DNA of 64,000 nt from an uncultured Allomuricauda sp. (GTDB taxonomy: Bacteria; Bacteroidota; Bacteroidia; Flavobacteriales; Flavobacteriaceae). The position numbers and the translations under genes are program-made. Below, piece after piece: positions 1-9,250 of this stretch (position 1 is the stretch's first letter; each line of letters starts with the position of its first letter). Under the pieces are notes generated by a model. The model had not been told where the DNA came from. It saw only the letters and a program-made list of their open reading frames with translations, and did no database searches. The stretch covers positions 1,054,001 to 1,118,000 of the forward strand of contig NZ_CANLYK010000001.1 of NCBI RefSeq assembly GCF_947495325.1, written 5' to 3'.

Positions 1-2025
1 ATGTTCGGAAGTTCACCTAAAACCATTATGGAAGATTCCAAAATCGACACGCAATATAAAAATCCAGAATATTCATTAGAATATTTTCATGATTACCTAG
101 AACAAGTTTTACAACTAGAAGCGGTTGCATGTAAAGACTGGTTAACAAATAAAGTAGACCGCTGTGTGGGTGGTCGTGTGGCAAAACAACAATGCACTGG
201 GCCATTGCAACTCCCACTAAACAATTGTGGGGTTATGGCTCTTGATTTTAAAGGCAAAGAAGGGATAGCCACAAGCATTGGGCACTCTCCTATTTCCGGA
301 CTTATTAATCCTGTTGCAGGCAGCAGAAATAGTATTGGCGAAGCCTTGACCAATCTGGTTTGGGCACCCTTAAAGGATGGATTGGAATCTGTTTCCCTTT
401 CAGCAAATTGGATGTGGCCTTGCCGTAATCCTGGAGAGGATGCCCGTTTGTATGAAGCGGTAAAAGCCATTTCCGAGTTTTCGATTGATTTGGGAATCAA
501 TGTTCCCACAGGAAAGGATTCGCTTTCAATGAAGCAGAAATACAAAAATGAAGAGGTAATTGCACCGGGAACTGTGGTAATTTCGGCAGCCGGAAATTGC
601 AATGACATTACCAAAATAATTGAACCTGTATTTCAAAAAGATGGTGGGGACATTTATTATATCAATCTATCCAAAGACAATTTCAAATTAGGAGGATCTT
701 CTTTTGGGCAAATAACCAATACCGTAGGTGACAACGCTCCAACAATTAAAGATGCCAACCATTTTAAAACAGCGTTTAATACAATACAACAGTTAATTTC
801 AACAGGAAATATTGTGGCAGGCCATGATATAGGTTCGGGAGGGCTGATTACTACCCTACTGGAAATGTGTTTTGCTGATAATACTCTTGGAGCAATATTA
901 GATTTAACTTCTCTCGATGAATCTGACACTATCAAACTCCTATTTTCTGAAAACATAGGGTTGGTTTTTCAAGCAAAAGACTCGGAAATTGAACCTTTTT
1001 TGACTAAATCTAACATTTCATACCATAATATCGGTAAAGTCACTTCGGATGGGGTGTTATCGCTAAAAAATAATTCTGTGGAAATTGGATTGAACTCTAT
1101 AGCAGGTTTGAGAGATATTTGGTTTAAGACTTCCTATCTTCTAGATGACAAACAAACCGCAAATGGATTGGCCAGGAATCGGTACGACAACTATAAAAAC
1201 CAACCTCTAACATATGATTTTCCTAAAAGCTTCACTGGTAAATTACTATATGGAGTTCAACTAGAAAGTGGGCGACCAAAAGCAGCTATTTTACGTGAAA
1301 AAGGAAGTAATTCTGAACGTGAAATGGCAAATGCCATGTATTTGGCAGGTTTTGATGTAAAGGATGTTCATATGACCGATCTTATTTCTGGGCGTGAAAC
1401 TTTAGAAGATATTCAGTTTTTGGGCGCCGTGGGTGGTTTCTCCAATTCTGATGTACTGGGAAGCGCCAAAGGCTGGGCGGGAGCCATTAAATACAATGAG
1501 CGCGCAAATAAGGTCATCAATGACTTTTTTGCCAGACCTGATACACTTTCCATTGGCATCTGTAATGGTTGTCAGTTGTTTATGGAATTGGATTTGATAA
1601 ATCCAGACCATGAAACCCATGGTAGGTTGACTTATAATGATTCCGGTAAACATGAGAGTAATTTTACCTCAGTAAAGGTTCAGAAAAACAATTCGGTCAT
1701 GTTATCCTCTTTGGAAGGAACTACTTTAGGGGTTTGGATATCGCATGGTGAAGGTAAGTTCAGTTTACCACATACGGAAAACCAGTATGATATTGTTGCA
1801 AAATATGGATATGAAAGTTATCCTGCTAATCCAAACGGCAGTGATTTCAATACGGCAATGCTCTGCGATAAGACCGGACGCCACTTGGTAACCATGCCCC
1901 ACATTGAACGTTCTATCTTTCCTTGGAACTGGGCATACTATCCAAAGGATAGGCAATATGACAAAGTTTCGCCATGGTTAGAGGCTTTTGTAAATGCTAG
2001 GGAGTGGGTTGAAAAGAATTCGTAA
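1..2025 (+). CDS. purL: Phosphoribosylformylglycinamidine synthase, C-terminal part (cut by window edge)
   Basis: This is the C-terminal 674 residues of the large single-chain FGAM synthase, which makes FGAM from FGAR, glutamine and ATP in purine synthesis. The family usually has about 1200-1300 residues, so the N-terminal half lies outside the window; the ATG at base 1 is internal, not a start. The visible part holds the second AIR-synthase-like (PurM-type) half and, from about residue 430, a class I glutamine amidotransferase domain. That domain has the nucleophile Cys521 in GICNGCQ and the His634/Glu636 pair in MPHIE. All glutaminase triad residues are present, so the enzyme looks intact. 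The last bases lie close to the next gene, with a 28-nt gap to its ATG. Confidence 0.97.
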   Translation: MFGSSPKTIMEDSKIDTQYKNPEYSLEYFHDYLEQVLQLEAVACKDWLTNKVDRCVGGRVAKQQCTGPLQLPLNNCGVMALDFKGKEGIATSIGHSPISGLINPVAGSRNSIGEALTNLVWAPLKDGLESVSLSANWMWPCRNPGEDARLYEAVKAISEFSIDLGINVPTGKDSLSMKQKYKNEEVIAPGTVVISAAGNCNDITKIIEPVFQKDGGDIYYINLSKDNFKLGGSSFGQITNTVGDNAPTIKDANHFKTAFNTIQQLISTGNIVAGHDIGSGGLITTLLEMCFADNTLGAILDLTSLDESDTIKLLFSENIGLVFQAKDSEIEPFLTKSNISYHNIGKVTSDGVLSLKNNSVEIGLNSIAGLRDIWFKTSYLLDDKQTANGLARNRYDNYKNQPLTYDFPKSFTGKLLYGVQLESGRPKAAILREKGSNSEREMANAMYLAGFDVKDVHMTDLISGRETLEDIQFLGAVGGFSNSDVLGSAKGWAGAIKYNERANKVINDFFARPDTLSIGICNGCQLFMELDLINPDHETHGRLTYNDSGKHESNFTSVKVQKNNSVMLSSLEGTTLGVWISHGEGKFSLPHTENQYDIVAKYGYESYPANPNGSDFNTAMLCDKTGRHLVTMPHIERSIFPWNWAYYPKDRQYDKVSPWLEAFVNAREWVEKNS

Positions 2026-2053
2026 TTTACGGATTCTAATCAACCAAACAATC

Positions 2054-2710
2054 ATGGAAAATCAACAAGGAGTAAACAGAAGAAGCTTCATTAAAAAGTC
2101 TTCTTTATTAACGATGGGGGCACTCGGAACAACCGGCCTAATGGCAGCACCACATCTAAAACCATTGCCAAGTTTTACCAAGGATAGCGATTTAAACATC
2201 TTTGGACCTAAGGAGGGCTATGCTCCACAGCTAGGAACTTTGGTTTCCATGATGAATTGGATGCGATATGTGATCTTAAGACCAGTACAGGATATGAGCG
2301 TATCCGATTTGGACTATTTGGTAGATGATGATGCCAATAGTATTGGTGCCATGTTAATGCATTTGGCTGCTACCGAACGCTTTTATCAAATTCATACTTT
2401 TGAAGGCAAAACCTGGGGCGATTGGTCAAAAGAAGATTCAGATAAATGGTCCGTAGCATCTGGTTTAGGTGAAAAAGCAAGAAAAGAAATCAAAGGAAAA
2501 CCTTTGGATTATTATTTGGAAGAAATGACCAAGGTTAGAGAATTCACCTTATCAGAATTTGCTAAGCGTGATGATGATTGGCTCATGGCCGTCGATAACG
2601 AATTTCCCTGGGGTCCTACCAATAATTACTGCAAATGGTTCCATGTTTGTGAGCACGAGTCCAACCACAACGGACAATTTAAGTTTATAAAATCTAGAAT
2701 CACTTCGTAA
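2054..2710 (+). CDS. Tat-exported DinB-like protein
   Basis: A 218-residue protein with a twin-arginine signal (RRSFIKKSSLL followed by a hydrophobic, Ala/Gly-rich stretch), so export of a folded protein is likely. The mature part resembles the DinB-like four-helix bundle. His residues in MLMHLAATERFYQIHTF and in HVCEHESNHNGQF could form the metal site typical of that fold. The frame is open back to base 1994, inside purL, but the ATG at 2054 puts the twin-arginine motif at the normal distance from the N-terminus and is preferred. DinB-like proteins include thiol-transferases and damage-inducible proteins; no substrate can be assigned. It lies just downstream of purL and 2 nt upstream of a GNAT gene. 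Confidence 0.8.
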   Translation: MENQQGVNRRSFIKKSSLLTMGALGTTGLMAAPHLKPLPSFTKDSDLNIFGPKEGYAPQLGTLVSMMNWMRYVILRPVQDMSVSDLDYLVDDDANSIGAMLMHLAATERFYQIHTFEGKTWGDWSKEDSDKWSVASGLGEKARKEIKGKPLDYYLEEMTKVREFTLSEFAKRDDDWLMAVDNEFPWGPTNNYCKWFHVCEHESNHNGQFKFIKSRITS

Positions 2711-2712
2711 CC

Positions 2713-3168
2713 TTGCAAATTCGAAAAGCTAAAAAAGAAGATGTTCAATTCATTGTGGAGATGCTAGCCAATGATAAATTGGGCAAACTTCGTGAGGATT
2801 ATAAATTGCCACTACCCGAAAAATATTTTACAGCTTTTGAAAATATAGACAATGACCCTAATCAAGAACTGGTAGTAATTGAAAATGAATCGGGAGAAGT
2901 TATTGGAACATTACAACTAAGCTTTATTCAGTATTTAACCTATCAAGGTGGTATAAGAGCTCAGATTGAAGCAGTGCGCATCCATGAATCGTATCGTGGA
3001 AAAGGAATTGGAAAAAAACTTTTTGAATGGGCAATCACTCGGGCAAAAGAAAAAGGTGCTCATGTTCTCCAACTCACAACGGATAAAAAACGCCCAGAAG
3101 CTTTTGATTTTTATATTAAGCTTGGTTTTAAAGCTTCTCATGAGGGAATGAAATTACATTTTCTATAA
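2713..3168 (+). CDS. GNAT family N-acetyltransferase
   Basis: A 151-residue GCN5-related acetyltransferase. The acetyl-CoA pyrophosphate loop is seen as YRGKGIGKKLFEWA (around residues 95-108), and the final strand/helix is the usual C-terminal A-B motif (EAFDFYIKLGFKASHEGMKL). The first fold strand begins directly at the proposed start (QIRKA), which is a TTG 2 nt after the preceding stop. The next in-frame ATG, at 2761, would cut into the fold, so TTG is preferred. Probably translationally coupled to the DinB-like gene. The acceptor substrate is unknown. Confidence 0.85.
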   Translation: MQIRKAKKEDVQFIVEMLANDKLGKLREDYKLPLPEKYFTAFENIDNDPNQELVVIENESGEVIGTLQLSFIQYLTYQGGIRAQIEAVRIHESYRGKGIGKKLFEWAITRAKEKGAHVLQLTTDKKRPEAFDFYIKLGFKASHEGMKLHFL

Positions 3169-3259
3169 GATTATCGATCATTTAGGGTGTTTTTTAAATA
3201 ACCCATTTTAAAATCCCGCTTCCTTTCCTTATTTTGCAATTACTTTACAGAAACTTACT

Positions 3260-5029
3260 ATGCAAAAAGTTACCAGATTATTTGATATCCCAAAGTATCA
3301 ATTGGAAAAATTTCCCCTAGAAAACGCATTGGTTACCAAGTACAATGGCAAATGGGTTAGTACTTCCTCAAAGGAATATGTGGACAAGTCCAATGCCCTG
3401 AGTCGTGGTCTTTTACGATTAGGGATCAAACCAAATGATAAGATAGCCGTAATTTCAATGACCAATAGAACAGAATGGAACATCTGCGATATCGGTATTC
3501 TTCAAGTAGGGGCGCAAAACGTACCTATTTATCCCACTATTTCTGAAAATGACTACGAGTACATTTTAAACCATTCCGAAGCTAAATATTGTTTTGTTTC
3601 GTGTCAAGAAGTTCTGGATAAGGTGCTCTCCATTAGTGGGAAGTTAAAAAAGCTGAAAGACATATATTCTTTTGATGAACTTTCCAACTGTACCAATTGG
3701 TCGGCGGTTTTAGAAAAGGGTAAGGATGCTTCAAACCAAGATGATGTAGAAAAAAGAAAGGAAAACGTTCAACCTGAAGATTTAGCAACATTGATTTATA
3801 CCTCTGGCACAACCGGAAGGCCAAAAGGGGTAATGCTCTCACACAACAACATAGTCTCAAATACCCTTTCCGCGCAAACAAGACTGCCGCTGGATCCCGG
3901 AGAAAAGATTTTAAGCTTTCTTCCCATCTGCCATATTTTTGAGCGTACCTTTTCCTATGTCGCACAATATCTCTGCCTAGAAATTCACTTTGCAGAGGGG
4001 TTGGATAAAATAAGTGATAATGTTAAAGAAGTAAAGCCTGCTTTCATGACCGTTGTTCCAAGATTGGCGGAAAAAGTATATGATGCAATCATTGCAAAGG
4101 GAGCTGCGCTTACTGGTGTGAAAAAGAAACTTTTCTTTTGGGCGGTTGAACTTGGGTTCAAATTTGAACCGTATGGAAAGAATGGATGGCTATATGAAAA
4201 GAAATTGGCCCTGGCCCGCAAGCTTATTTTTAGTAAATGGAAAGAAGGTCTTGGCGGTAACCTGAAGTTTATGGCCTCTGGTAGTGCTGCCCTACAGCCA
4301 AGGCTTGGCCATATTTTTGGAGCTGCTGGAATGCCCATAATGGAATGTTATGGCCTTACCGAAACTTCCCCTGGTATTTCTGTAACGGAACTGGACAACA
4401 AAGGTTGGAAAATTGGCAAAGTAGGTAGGATGATGGATGGTGTTGAAGTAAAGATTGCTGAGGATGGAGAAATTTTGTGCAAAGGTCCCAATGTAATGAT
4501 GGGATATTACAAAGACCCAGAAAAAACGGCCGAGGTTATCAAAGACAATTATTTTCATACTGGGGATATAGGCGAAATTGATTCAGACGGGTTCTTACAG
4601 ATTACAGATCGTAAAAAAGAAATGTTCAAGACCTCTGGAGGTAAATATGTAGCGCCACAACTACTTGAAAATAAATTTAAAGAATCTCGTTTCATTGAAC
4701 AGGTCATGGTAGTAGGTGAAGGTGAGAAAATGCCAGCAGCCTTGATTCAACCTAATTTTGATTTCTTATACAAATGGGCTGAACTACATAATATTGTCCC
4801 AGGTGAAAATTCAGATATTATTTTAAATGACAAGGTGATTTCCAGAATACAGGAAGAAGTGGATTTGGCCAATGAAGATTTTGCCAAATGGGAAAAGGTA
4901 AAACAGTTTAGACTTACACCCGATGTATGGAGCATTGATGATGGTCACATGACCCCAACAATGAAGTTGAGAAGGAAAATAATAAAAGAAAAGTATCTCG
5001 ATTTATACAATAACATCTATGGCCGCTAG
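3260..5029 (+). CDS. Long-chain fatty acid--CoA ligase (AMP-forming)
   Basis: A 589-residue ANL-superfamily adenylating enzyme that activates fatty acids to acyl-CoA, feeding the beta-oxidation operon just downstream. The P-loop YTSGTTGRPKG is near residues 180-190, the linker motif YGLTETSPG near 360, the ribose-binding Asp in YFHTGDIGEID near 436, and the hinge DRKKEMFKTSGGKYV near 449-463. Length and motif spelling match the long-chain ACSL/FAA type rather than short-chain acetyl-CoA synthetase. The ATG at 3260 is the first in frame after a 91-bp gap. A hairpin terminator after the gene separates it from the marR-fad operon, so it is probably a separate transcription unit of the same pathway (fadD-like role). 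Confidence 0.93.
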   Translation: MQKVTRLFDIPKYQLEKFPLENALVTKYNGKWVSTSSKEYVDKSNALSRGLLRLGIKPNDKIAVISMTNRTEWNICDIGILQVGAQNVPIYPTISENDYEYILNHSEAKYCFVSCQEVLDKVLSISGKLKKLKDIYSFDELSNCTNWSAVLEKGKDASNQDDVEKRKENVQPEDLATLIYTSGTTGRPKGVMLSHNNIVSNTLSAQTRLPLDPGEKILSFLPICHIFERTFSYVAQYLCLEIHFAEGLDKISDNVKEVKPAFMTVVPRLAEKVYDAIIAKGAALTGVKKKLFFWAVELGFKFEPYGKNGWLYEKKLALARKLIFSKWKEGLGGNLKFMASGSAALQPRLGHIFGAAGMPIMECYGLTETSPGISVTELDNKGWKIGKVGRMMDGVEVKIAEDGEILCKGPNVMMGYYKDPEKTAEVIKDNYFHTGDIGEIDSDGFLQITDRKKEMFKTSGGKYVAPQLLENKFKESRFIEQVMVVGEGEKMPAALIQPNFDFLYKWAELHNIVPGENSDIILNDKVISRIQEEVDLANEDFAKWEKVKQFRLTPDVWSIDDGHMTPTMKLRRKIIKEKYLDLYNNIYGR

Positions 5030-5062
5030 TGCCTAATATGTATAGCTTTCCGCAAAAAAAAT

Positions 5063-5094
5063 AAGCCAGCTTGTTGAGTTGGCTTTTCTATTTT
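5063..5094 (+). terminator. Rho-independent terminator of the acyl-CoA ligase gene
   Basis: A 10-bp stem at 5063-5072 pairs with 5076-5085 (two G-U pairs) around a GTT loop. It is preceded by an A-run and followed by a T-rich tract (TTCTATTTT). Confidence 0.75.
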
Positions 5095-5112
5095 AAGAAA
5101 TATAATTTATTC

Positions 5113-5140
5113 AAATTTATTATGCATGCATAATAAATTT
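5113..5140. promoter_or_regulatory. Perfect 28-bp palindrome, likely MarR operator
   Basis: Positions 5113-5140 read identically on both strands, with core TTATGCATGCATAA and outer arms AAATTTA/TAAATTT. It lies 29 bp before the probable marR ATG and 3 bp before a -7 promoter box. A long perfect palindrome directly next to a MarR-family gene is the expected form of an autoregulatory operator, here covering the -33 region. I do not see a second copy in front of the acyl-CoA ligase gene. Confidence 0.75.
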
Positions 5141-5143
5141 TAG

Positions 5144-5151
5144 TATATTTG
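5144..5151 (+). promoter_or_regulatory. -7 promoter box of the marR-fad operon
   Basis: TATATTTG fits the Bacteroidota -7 consensus TAnnTTTG exactly. Transcription would begin near 5158, downstream of the ATG at 5152, which supports the ATG at 5170 as the marR start. The -33 region lies inside the 28-bp palindrome. Confidence 0.6.
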
Positions 5152-5169
5152 ATGCACCAAACCTCTTAT

Positions 5170-5619
5170 ATGAAAGATTTGACAATTGATTATGCCCTCA
5201 GAGCTACATGGCAAGCGGTAATCAAAATGTATAATGAAGAAGCGAAGGGTTATGGACTAACAATGGCCATAGGATTTACATTACTAAGTATTGATCCAAA
5301 AAAAGGGACGCCAAGTACAGCACTAGGTCCAAAAATGGGAATGGAAGCTACAAGTCTCTCAAGAATTCTAAAAAGTATTGAAGAAAGAGGATACATCCAA
5401 AGAAAGCCAAATCCGAAAGATGGAAGAGGGGTACTTATACATCTAACCGCTTTAGGGTTGGAAAAAAGGAAGGACTCCAAAGATGTGGTATTGCGTTTTA
5501 ATGAGGTGGTAAGAGAAAATGTTTCAGATGAAGACCTCCAGGGGTTTTTTAAAACAACTGAGGTCATCAACAAACTTATTTTGGAAAAGAAAATATATAT
5601 CAAAACAACTACTAATTAA
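5170..5619 (+). CDS. MarR family transcriptional regulator
   Basis: A 149-residue winged-helix regulator. The recognition region reads ATSLSRILKSIEERGYI and the wing follows in RKPNPKDGRGVLIHLTALG. It probably represses the fadN-fadA-fadE genes that follow 12 nt downstream, and itself, through the palindrome at 5113-5140; acyl-CoA is the likely but unproven ligand. In-frame starts at 5149 (TTG) and 5152 (ATG) are rejected because the -7 box ends at 5151. The protein starting at 5170 begins MKDLTIDYALRATWQ, a natural N-terminus for this family. Confidence 0.88.
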   Translation: MKDLTIDYALRATWQAVIKMYNEEAKGYGLTMAIGFTLLSIDPKKGTPSTALGPKMGMEATSLSRILKSIEERGYIQRKPNPKDGRGVLIHLTALGLEKRKDSKDVVLRFNEVVRENVSDEDLQGFFKTTEVINKLILEKKIYIKTTTN

Positions 5620-5631
5620 TTTAAACTTTTA

Positions 5632-8037
5632 ATGAAAAGGCATATCAACAAAGTTGCCGTTATTGGTTCTGGTATTATGGGTAGTGGTATTGCCTGCCAC
5701 TTTGCCAATATTGGGGTCGAGGTCTTGTTACTTGACATAGTTCCGAGAGAACTTAACGATAAGGAAAAGGCCAAAGGGCTTTCCCTTGAAAACAAGATTG
5801 TCCGAAATAGATTGGTCAATGACTCCTTATCGGCAGCATTAAAGTCCAAACCCTCCCCTATTTATCACCAAAAATTTGCCAGTAGAATTACGACGGGAAA
5901 TCTTGAAGATGATATATCAAAAGTCAATGAAGTAGATTGGATTATTGAGGTTGTTGTTGAACGATTGGATATTAAGAAAAAGGTTTTTGAAAACTTAGAA
6001 AAATACCGCAAACCAGGCACTTTAATTACCTCCAATACCTCCGGTATTCCTATAAAATTCATGAGTGAAGGAAGAAGTGATGACTTTAAAGAGCATTTCT
6101 GCGGAACACACTTTTTTAACCCTGCCAGATATTTAAAACTTTTTGAAATTATTCCAGGTCCTGAGACATCACCAGAAGTTCTGGGTTTTTTAAATGGATA
6201 TGGAGAGCAATTTTTAGGTAAGACTTCAGTAGTAGCAAAAGATACTCCTGCTTTTATTGGCAACAGAATAGGGATTTTTAGCATTCAAAGCCTATTCCAT
6301 GCCGTTAAGGATTTGGGCATGACAGTGGAAGAAGTTGACAAACTTACTGGCCCGGTTATCGGTAGGCCAAAATCCGCAACCTTCCGTACAGTTGATGTTG
6401 TTGGCTTGGATACGTTGGTTCATGTTGCCAATGGCATTTATGAAAATTGTAAAGAAGACGAACGTCTTGAACTGTTTAAACTACCAGATTTCATCAATAC
6501 CATGATGAAAAACAAATGGTTGGGGAGCAAATCAGGACAAGGGTTTTACAAAAAGGTAAAGGACGATAAGGGTAAAAGTGAAATCCTCACTTTGGATTTG
6601 GATTCAATGGACTATCGCTCTAAAAAAAGTGCAAAGTTTGCAACTTTAGAGTTGACCAAAACCATTGATAAGGTTGTTGACCGTTTTTCAGTGTTGACTT
6701 CAGGAAAAGATAAAGCCGGAGAATTTTACAGAAAAAGTTTTGGAGCCTTATTTGCTTACGTTTCCCATCGTATTCCCGAAATAACAGATGAGTTTTATAA
6801 GATTGATGATGCGATGAAAGCTGGTTTTGGATGGGAACATGGACCATTCCAAATTTGGGATGCAGTGGGACTTGATAAAGGTTTGGAGTTTATTAAAGCT
6901 GAAGGTTTAGAAGCTGCTTCTTGGGTTAATGAAATGAAAGAGTCTGGTATTGACACCTTTTATTCCGTTAAAGATGGTGCGACCCATTTTTATGATATTC
7001 CCAAAAAGGAGATGGAAAAAGTTCCAGGACAAGATGCATTCATCATTCTGGATAACATTAGAAAGTCTAACGAAGTCTATAAAAATAGTGGTGTTGTTGT
7101 AGAAGATTTGGGTGATGGAATCCTAAATGTGGAATTTCAATCCAAAATGAACACTATAGGTGGCGATGTTTTAGCTGGACTGAACAAAGCCATAGATCTT
7201 GCTGAAAAAGATTTTCAAGGATTGGTTGTTGGCAATCAAGCCGCAAACTTCTCTGTTGGCGCCAACATTGGAATGATTTTCATGATGGCAGTTGAGCAAG
7301 AATATGACGAGCTGAACATGGCCATCAAAATGTTTCAAGATACCATGATGCGCATGCGATATTCATCAATTCCAACCATTTCTGCACCTCATGGAATGTG
7401 CCTGGGAGGCGGATGCGAGCTTTCGCTACATGCAGACAAAGTTGTTGCGGCAGCAGAAACTTATATAGGTCTGGTTGAATTTGGGGTCGGAGTCATCCCT
7501 GGTGGTGGAGGTTCCAAGGAAATGGCATTGCGGGCATCTGATACTTTCAGAAAAAATGATGTTGAATTAAACGTACTCCAAGAGTACTTTTTGACTATTG
7601 GAATGGCAAAAGTGTCAACCTCAGCGTATGAAGCTTTCGATTTAGGAATCCTTCAAAAAGGAAAAGATGTAGTTGTCGTAAACAAAGACCGACAAATTGC
7701 TACAGCCAAAGCACATGCCAAATTAATGGCAGAAGCTGGGTATACGCAACCATCCAAAAGAAAAGATGTAAAGGTACTTGGAAAACAGGCATTGGGAATG
7801 TTTTTGGTTGGTACAGATTCCATGGAAGCTGGACATTACATCTCGGAGCACGATAAGAAAATAGCCAACAAATTGGCCTATGTAATGGCAGGTGGCGACT
7901 TATCCGAAGCTAGTTATGTTTCTGAGCAATACCTTTTAGATATTGAGCGTGAAGCATTTCTTTCACTTTGCACTGAAAGAAAAACACTGGAAAGGATTCA
8001 GCACATGTTGAAAACTGGCAAACCTTTAAGAAACTAG
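5632..8037 (+). CDS. fadN: 3-hydroxyacyl-CoA dehydrogenase / enoyl-CoA hydratase (FadN type)
   Basis: An 801-residue bifunctional beta-oxidation enzyme. The NAD-binding dehydrogenase comes first (GSGIMGSG near residues 11-18, His160 in GTHFFNP and Glu172 in KLFEII forming the catalytic dyad). The dehydrogenase C-terminal domain contains PAFIGNRIG. A crotonase-fold hydratase follows, with Glu596 in GGGCELSL and Glu616 in VEFGVGVIPGGGG; the 20-residue spacing equals that of the two catalytic Glu of mitochondrial enoyl-CoA hydratase. Dehydrogenase-then-hydratase order is that of Bacillus FadN, opposite to E. coli FadB. Its stop is 1 nt from the thiolase start, so the genes are co-transcribed. 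Confidence 0.93.
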   Translation: MKRHINKVAVIGSGIMGSGIACHFANIGVEVLLLDIVPRELNDKEKAKGLSLENKIVRNRLVNDSLSAALKSKPSPIYHQKFASRITTGNLEDDISKVNEVDWIIEVVVERLDIKKKVFENLEKYRKPGTLITSNTSGIPIKFMSEGRSDDFKEHFCGTHFFNPARYLKLFEIIPGPETSPEVLGFLNGYGEQFLGKTSVVAKDTPAFIGNRIGIFSIQSLFHAVKDLGMTVEEVDKLTGPVIGRPKSATFRTVDVVGLDTLVHVANGIYENCKEDERLELFKLPDFINTMMKNKWLGSKSGQGFYKKVKDDKGKSEILTLDLDSMDYRSKKSAKFATLELTKTIDKVVDRFSVLTSGKDKAGEFYRKSFGALFAYVSHRIPEITDEFYKIDDAMKAGFGWEHGPFQIWDAVGLDKGLEFIKAEGLEAASWVNEMKESGIDTFYSVKDGATHFYDIPKKEMEKVPGQDAFIILDNIRKSNEVYKNSGVVVEDLGDGILNVEFQSKMNTIGGDVLAGLNKAIDLAEKDFQGLVVGNQAANFSVGANIGMIFMMAVEQEYDELNMAIKMFQDTMMRMRYSSIPTISAPHGMCLGGGCELSLHADKVVAAAETYIGLVEFGVGVIPGGGGSKEMALRASDTFRKNDVELNVLQEYFLTIGMAKVSTSAYEAFDLGILQKGKDVVVVNKDRQIATAKAHAKLMAEAGYTQPSKRKDVKVLGKQALGMFLVGTDSMEAGHYISEHDKKIANKLAYVMAGGDLSEASYVSEQYLLDIEREAFLSLCTERKTLERIQHMLKTGKPLRN

Positions 8038-8038
8038 A

Positions 8039-9229
8039 ATGAAAACAGCATATATCGTAAAAGCATACAGAACAGCGGTTGGTAAAGCACCCAAAGGATT
8101 GTTTCGATTCAAAAGACCGGATGAGTTGGCAGCGGAAACCATTGAGCATATGATGAATGAATTGCCCGGCCTGGATAAAAAAAGAATTGATGATGTCATT
8201 GTGGGCAATGCAATGCCAGAAGCGGAACAAGGCCTGAACATGGCTCGCTTAATCTCCTTAATGGGGCTTAATATTGATGATGTTCCTGGCGTTACCGTCA
8301 ACAGATATTGCGCATCTGGATTGGAAACTATCGGAATTGCTACAGCAAAGATTCAGTCAGGTATGGCAGATTGTATTATTGCAGGTGGCGCTGAAAGCAT
8401 GAGCTATATTCCTATGGGAGGTTATAAACCTACTCCAGATTATGCAACCGCAAAAGATGGTCATGAGGATTACTACTGGGGAATGGGCTTAACTGCCGAA
8501 GCCGTAGCCCAACAATTCAAGGTCTCTAGGGAAGATCAAGATGTATTTGCCTATAGTTCTCACATGAAAGCCTTAAAAGCACAAGAAGAGAATCGTTTCC
8601 AAGACCAAATTGTTCCTATTGAAGTAGAACACACATTTGTGAACGAAGCCGGTAAAAAAGAAACCAAAACATATACCGTAAATAAGGATGAAGGTCCAAG
8701 AAAAGGAACTAACATCCCAACGCTTAATAAACTTCGTCCTGTATTTGCCGCAGGCGGAAGTGTAACAGCCGGAAATTCTTCCCAGATGAGTGATGGAGCA
8801 GCCTTTGTGATGGTAATGAGTGAAGAAATGGTAAAAGAATTAAACATAGAACCCATTGCACGCTTGGTGAACTATGCAGCAGCAGGGGTTGAACCAAGAA
8901 TCATGGGAATTGGACCTGTAAAAGCGATTCCAAAAGCATTGAAACAAGCTGGAATGAAGCAGGACGAAATTGATTTAATAGAATTGAATGAAGCATTTGC
9001 ATCACAATCTTTGGCGGTCATGCGCGAATTGGACTTAAACCAAGAAATTGTAAATGTAAATGGTGGTGCAATTGCATTGGGACATCCCCTGGGCTGCACG
9101 GGTGCCAAACTTTCCGTGCAACTATTTGATGAGATGCGTAAGCGCAATATGCAAGGGAAATATGGAATGGTAACCATGTGCGTAGGAACAGGACAGGGCG
9201 CAGCGGGTATCTATGAATTTTTGAATTAG
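8039..9229 (+). CDS. fadA: Acetyl-CoA C-acyltransferase (3-ketoacyl-CoA thiolase)
   Basis: A 396-residue thiolase that cleaves 3-ketoacyl-CoA with CoA to acetyl-CoA and a shortened acyl-CoA. The acyl-accepting Cys91 is in NRYCASGLETI, His in GGAIALGHPLGCTGAK, and the second active-site Cys in TMCVGTGQGAA. All thiolase signatures are present. It starts 1 nt after the fadN stop, and the acyl-CoA dehydrogenase follows 21 nt downstream. Operon position makes the degradative role far more likely than a biosynthetic acetoacetyl-CoA thiolase. Confidence 0.94.
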   Translation: MKTAYIVKAYRTAVGKAPKGLFRFKRPDELAAETIEHMMNELPGLDKKRIDDVIVGNAMPEAEQGLNMARLISLMGLNIDDVPGVTVNRYCASGLETIGIATAKIQSGMADCIIAGGAESMSYIPMGGYKPTPDYATAKDGHEDYYWGMGLTAEAVAQQFKVSREDQDVFAYSSHMKALKAQEENRFQDQIVPIEVEHTFVNEAGKKETKTYTVNKDEGPRKGTNIPTLNKLRPVFAAGGSVTAGNSSQMSDGAAFVMVMSEEMVKELNIEPIARLVNYAAAGVEPRIMGIGPVKAIPKALKQAGMKQDEIDLIELNEAFASQSLAVMRELDLNQEIVNVNGGAIALGHPLGCTGAKLSVQLFDEMRKRNMQGKYGMVTMCVGTGQGAAGIYEFLN

Positions 9230-9250
9230 AATGAATTAAATAGTAATGCT

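Noticed and set aside
1..3. ATG at the first base as the purL start
   Set aside because: The protein begins mid-domain and has half the family's length, so this Met is internal and the gene is cut by the window edge, not truncated in nature.
93..614. 173-codon minus-strand frame inside purL
   Set aside because: Shadow of a highly conserved gene; purL residues in this region match the family well.
3229..3236. TTATTTTG as a promoter box for the acyl-CoA ligase gene
   Set aside because: One mismatch in the invariant TA and no TTTG at the right distance; the same 8-mer at 36473-36480 has the same fault.
5149..5154. TTG/ATG starts of marR at 5149 and 5152
   Set aside because: They overlap or directly follow the -7 box and would lie upstream of the expected transcription start.
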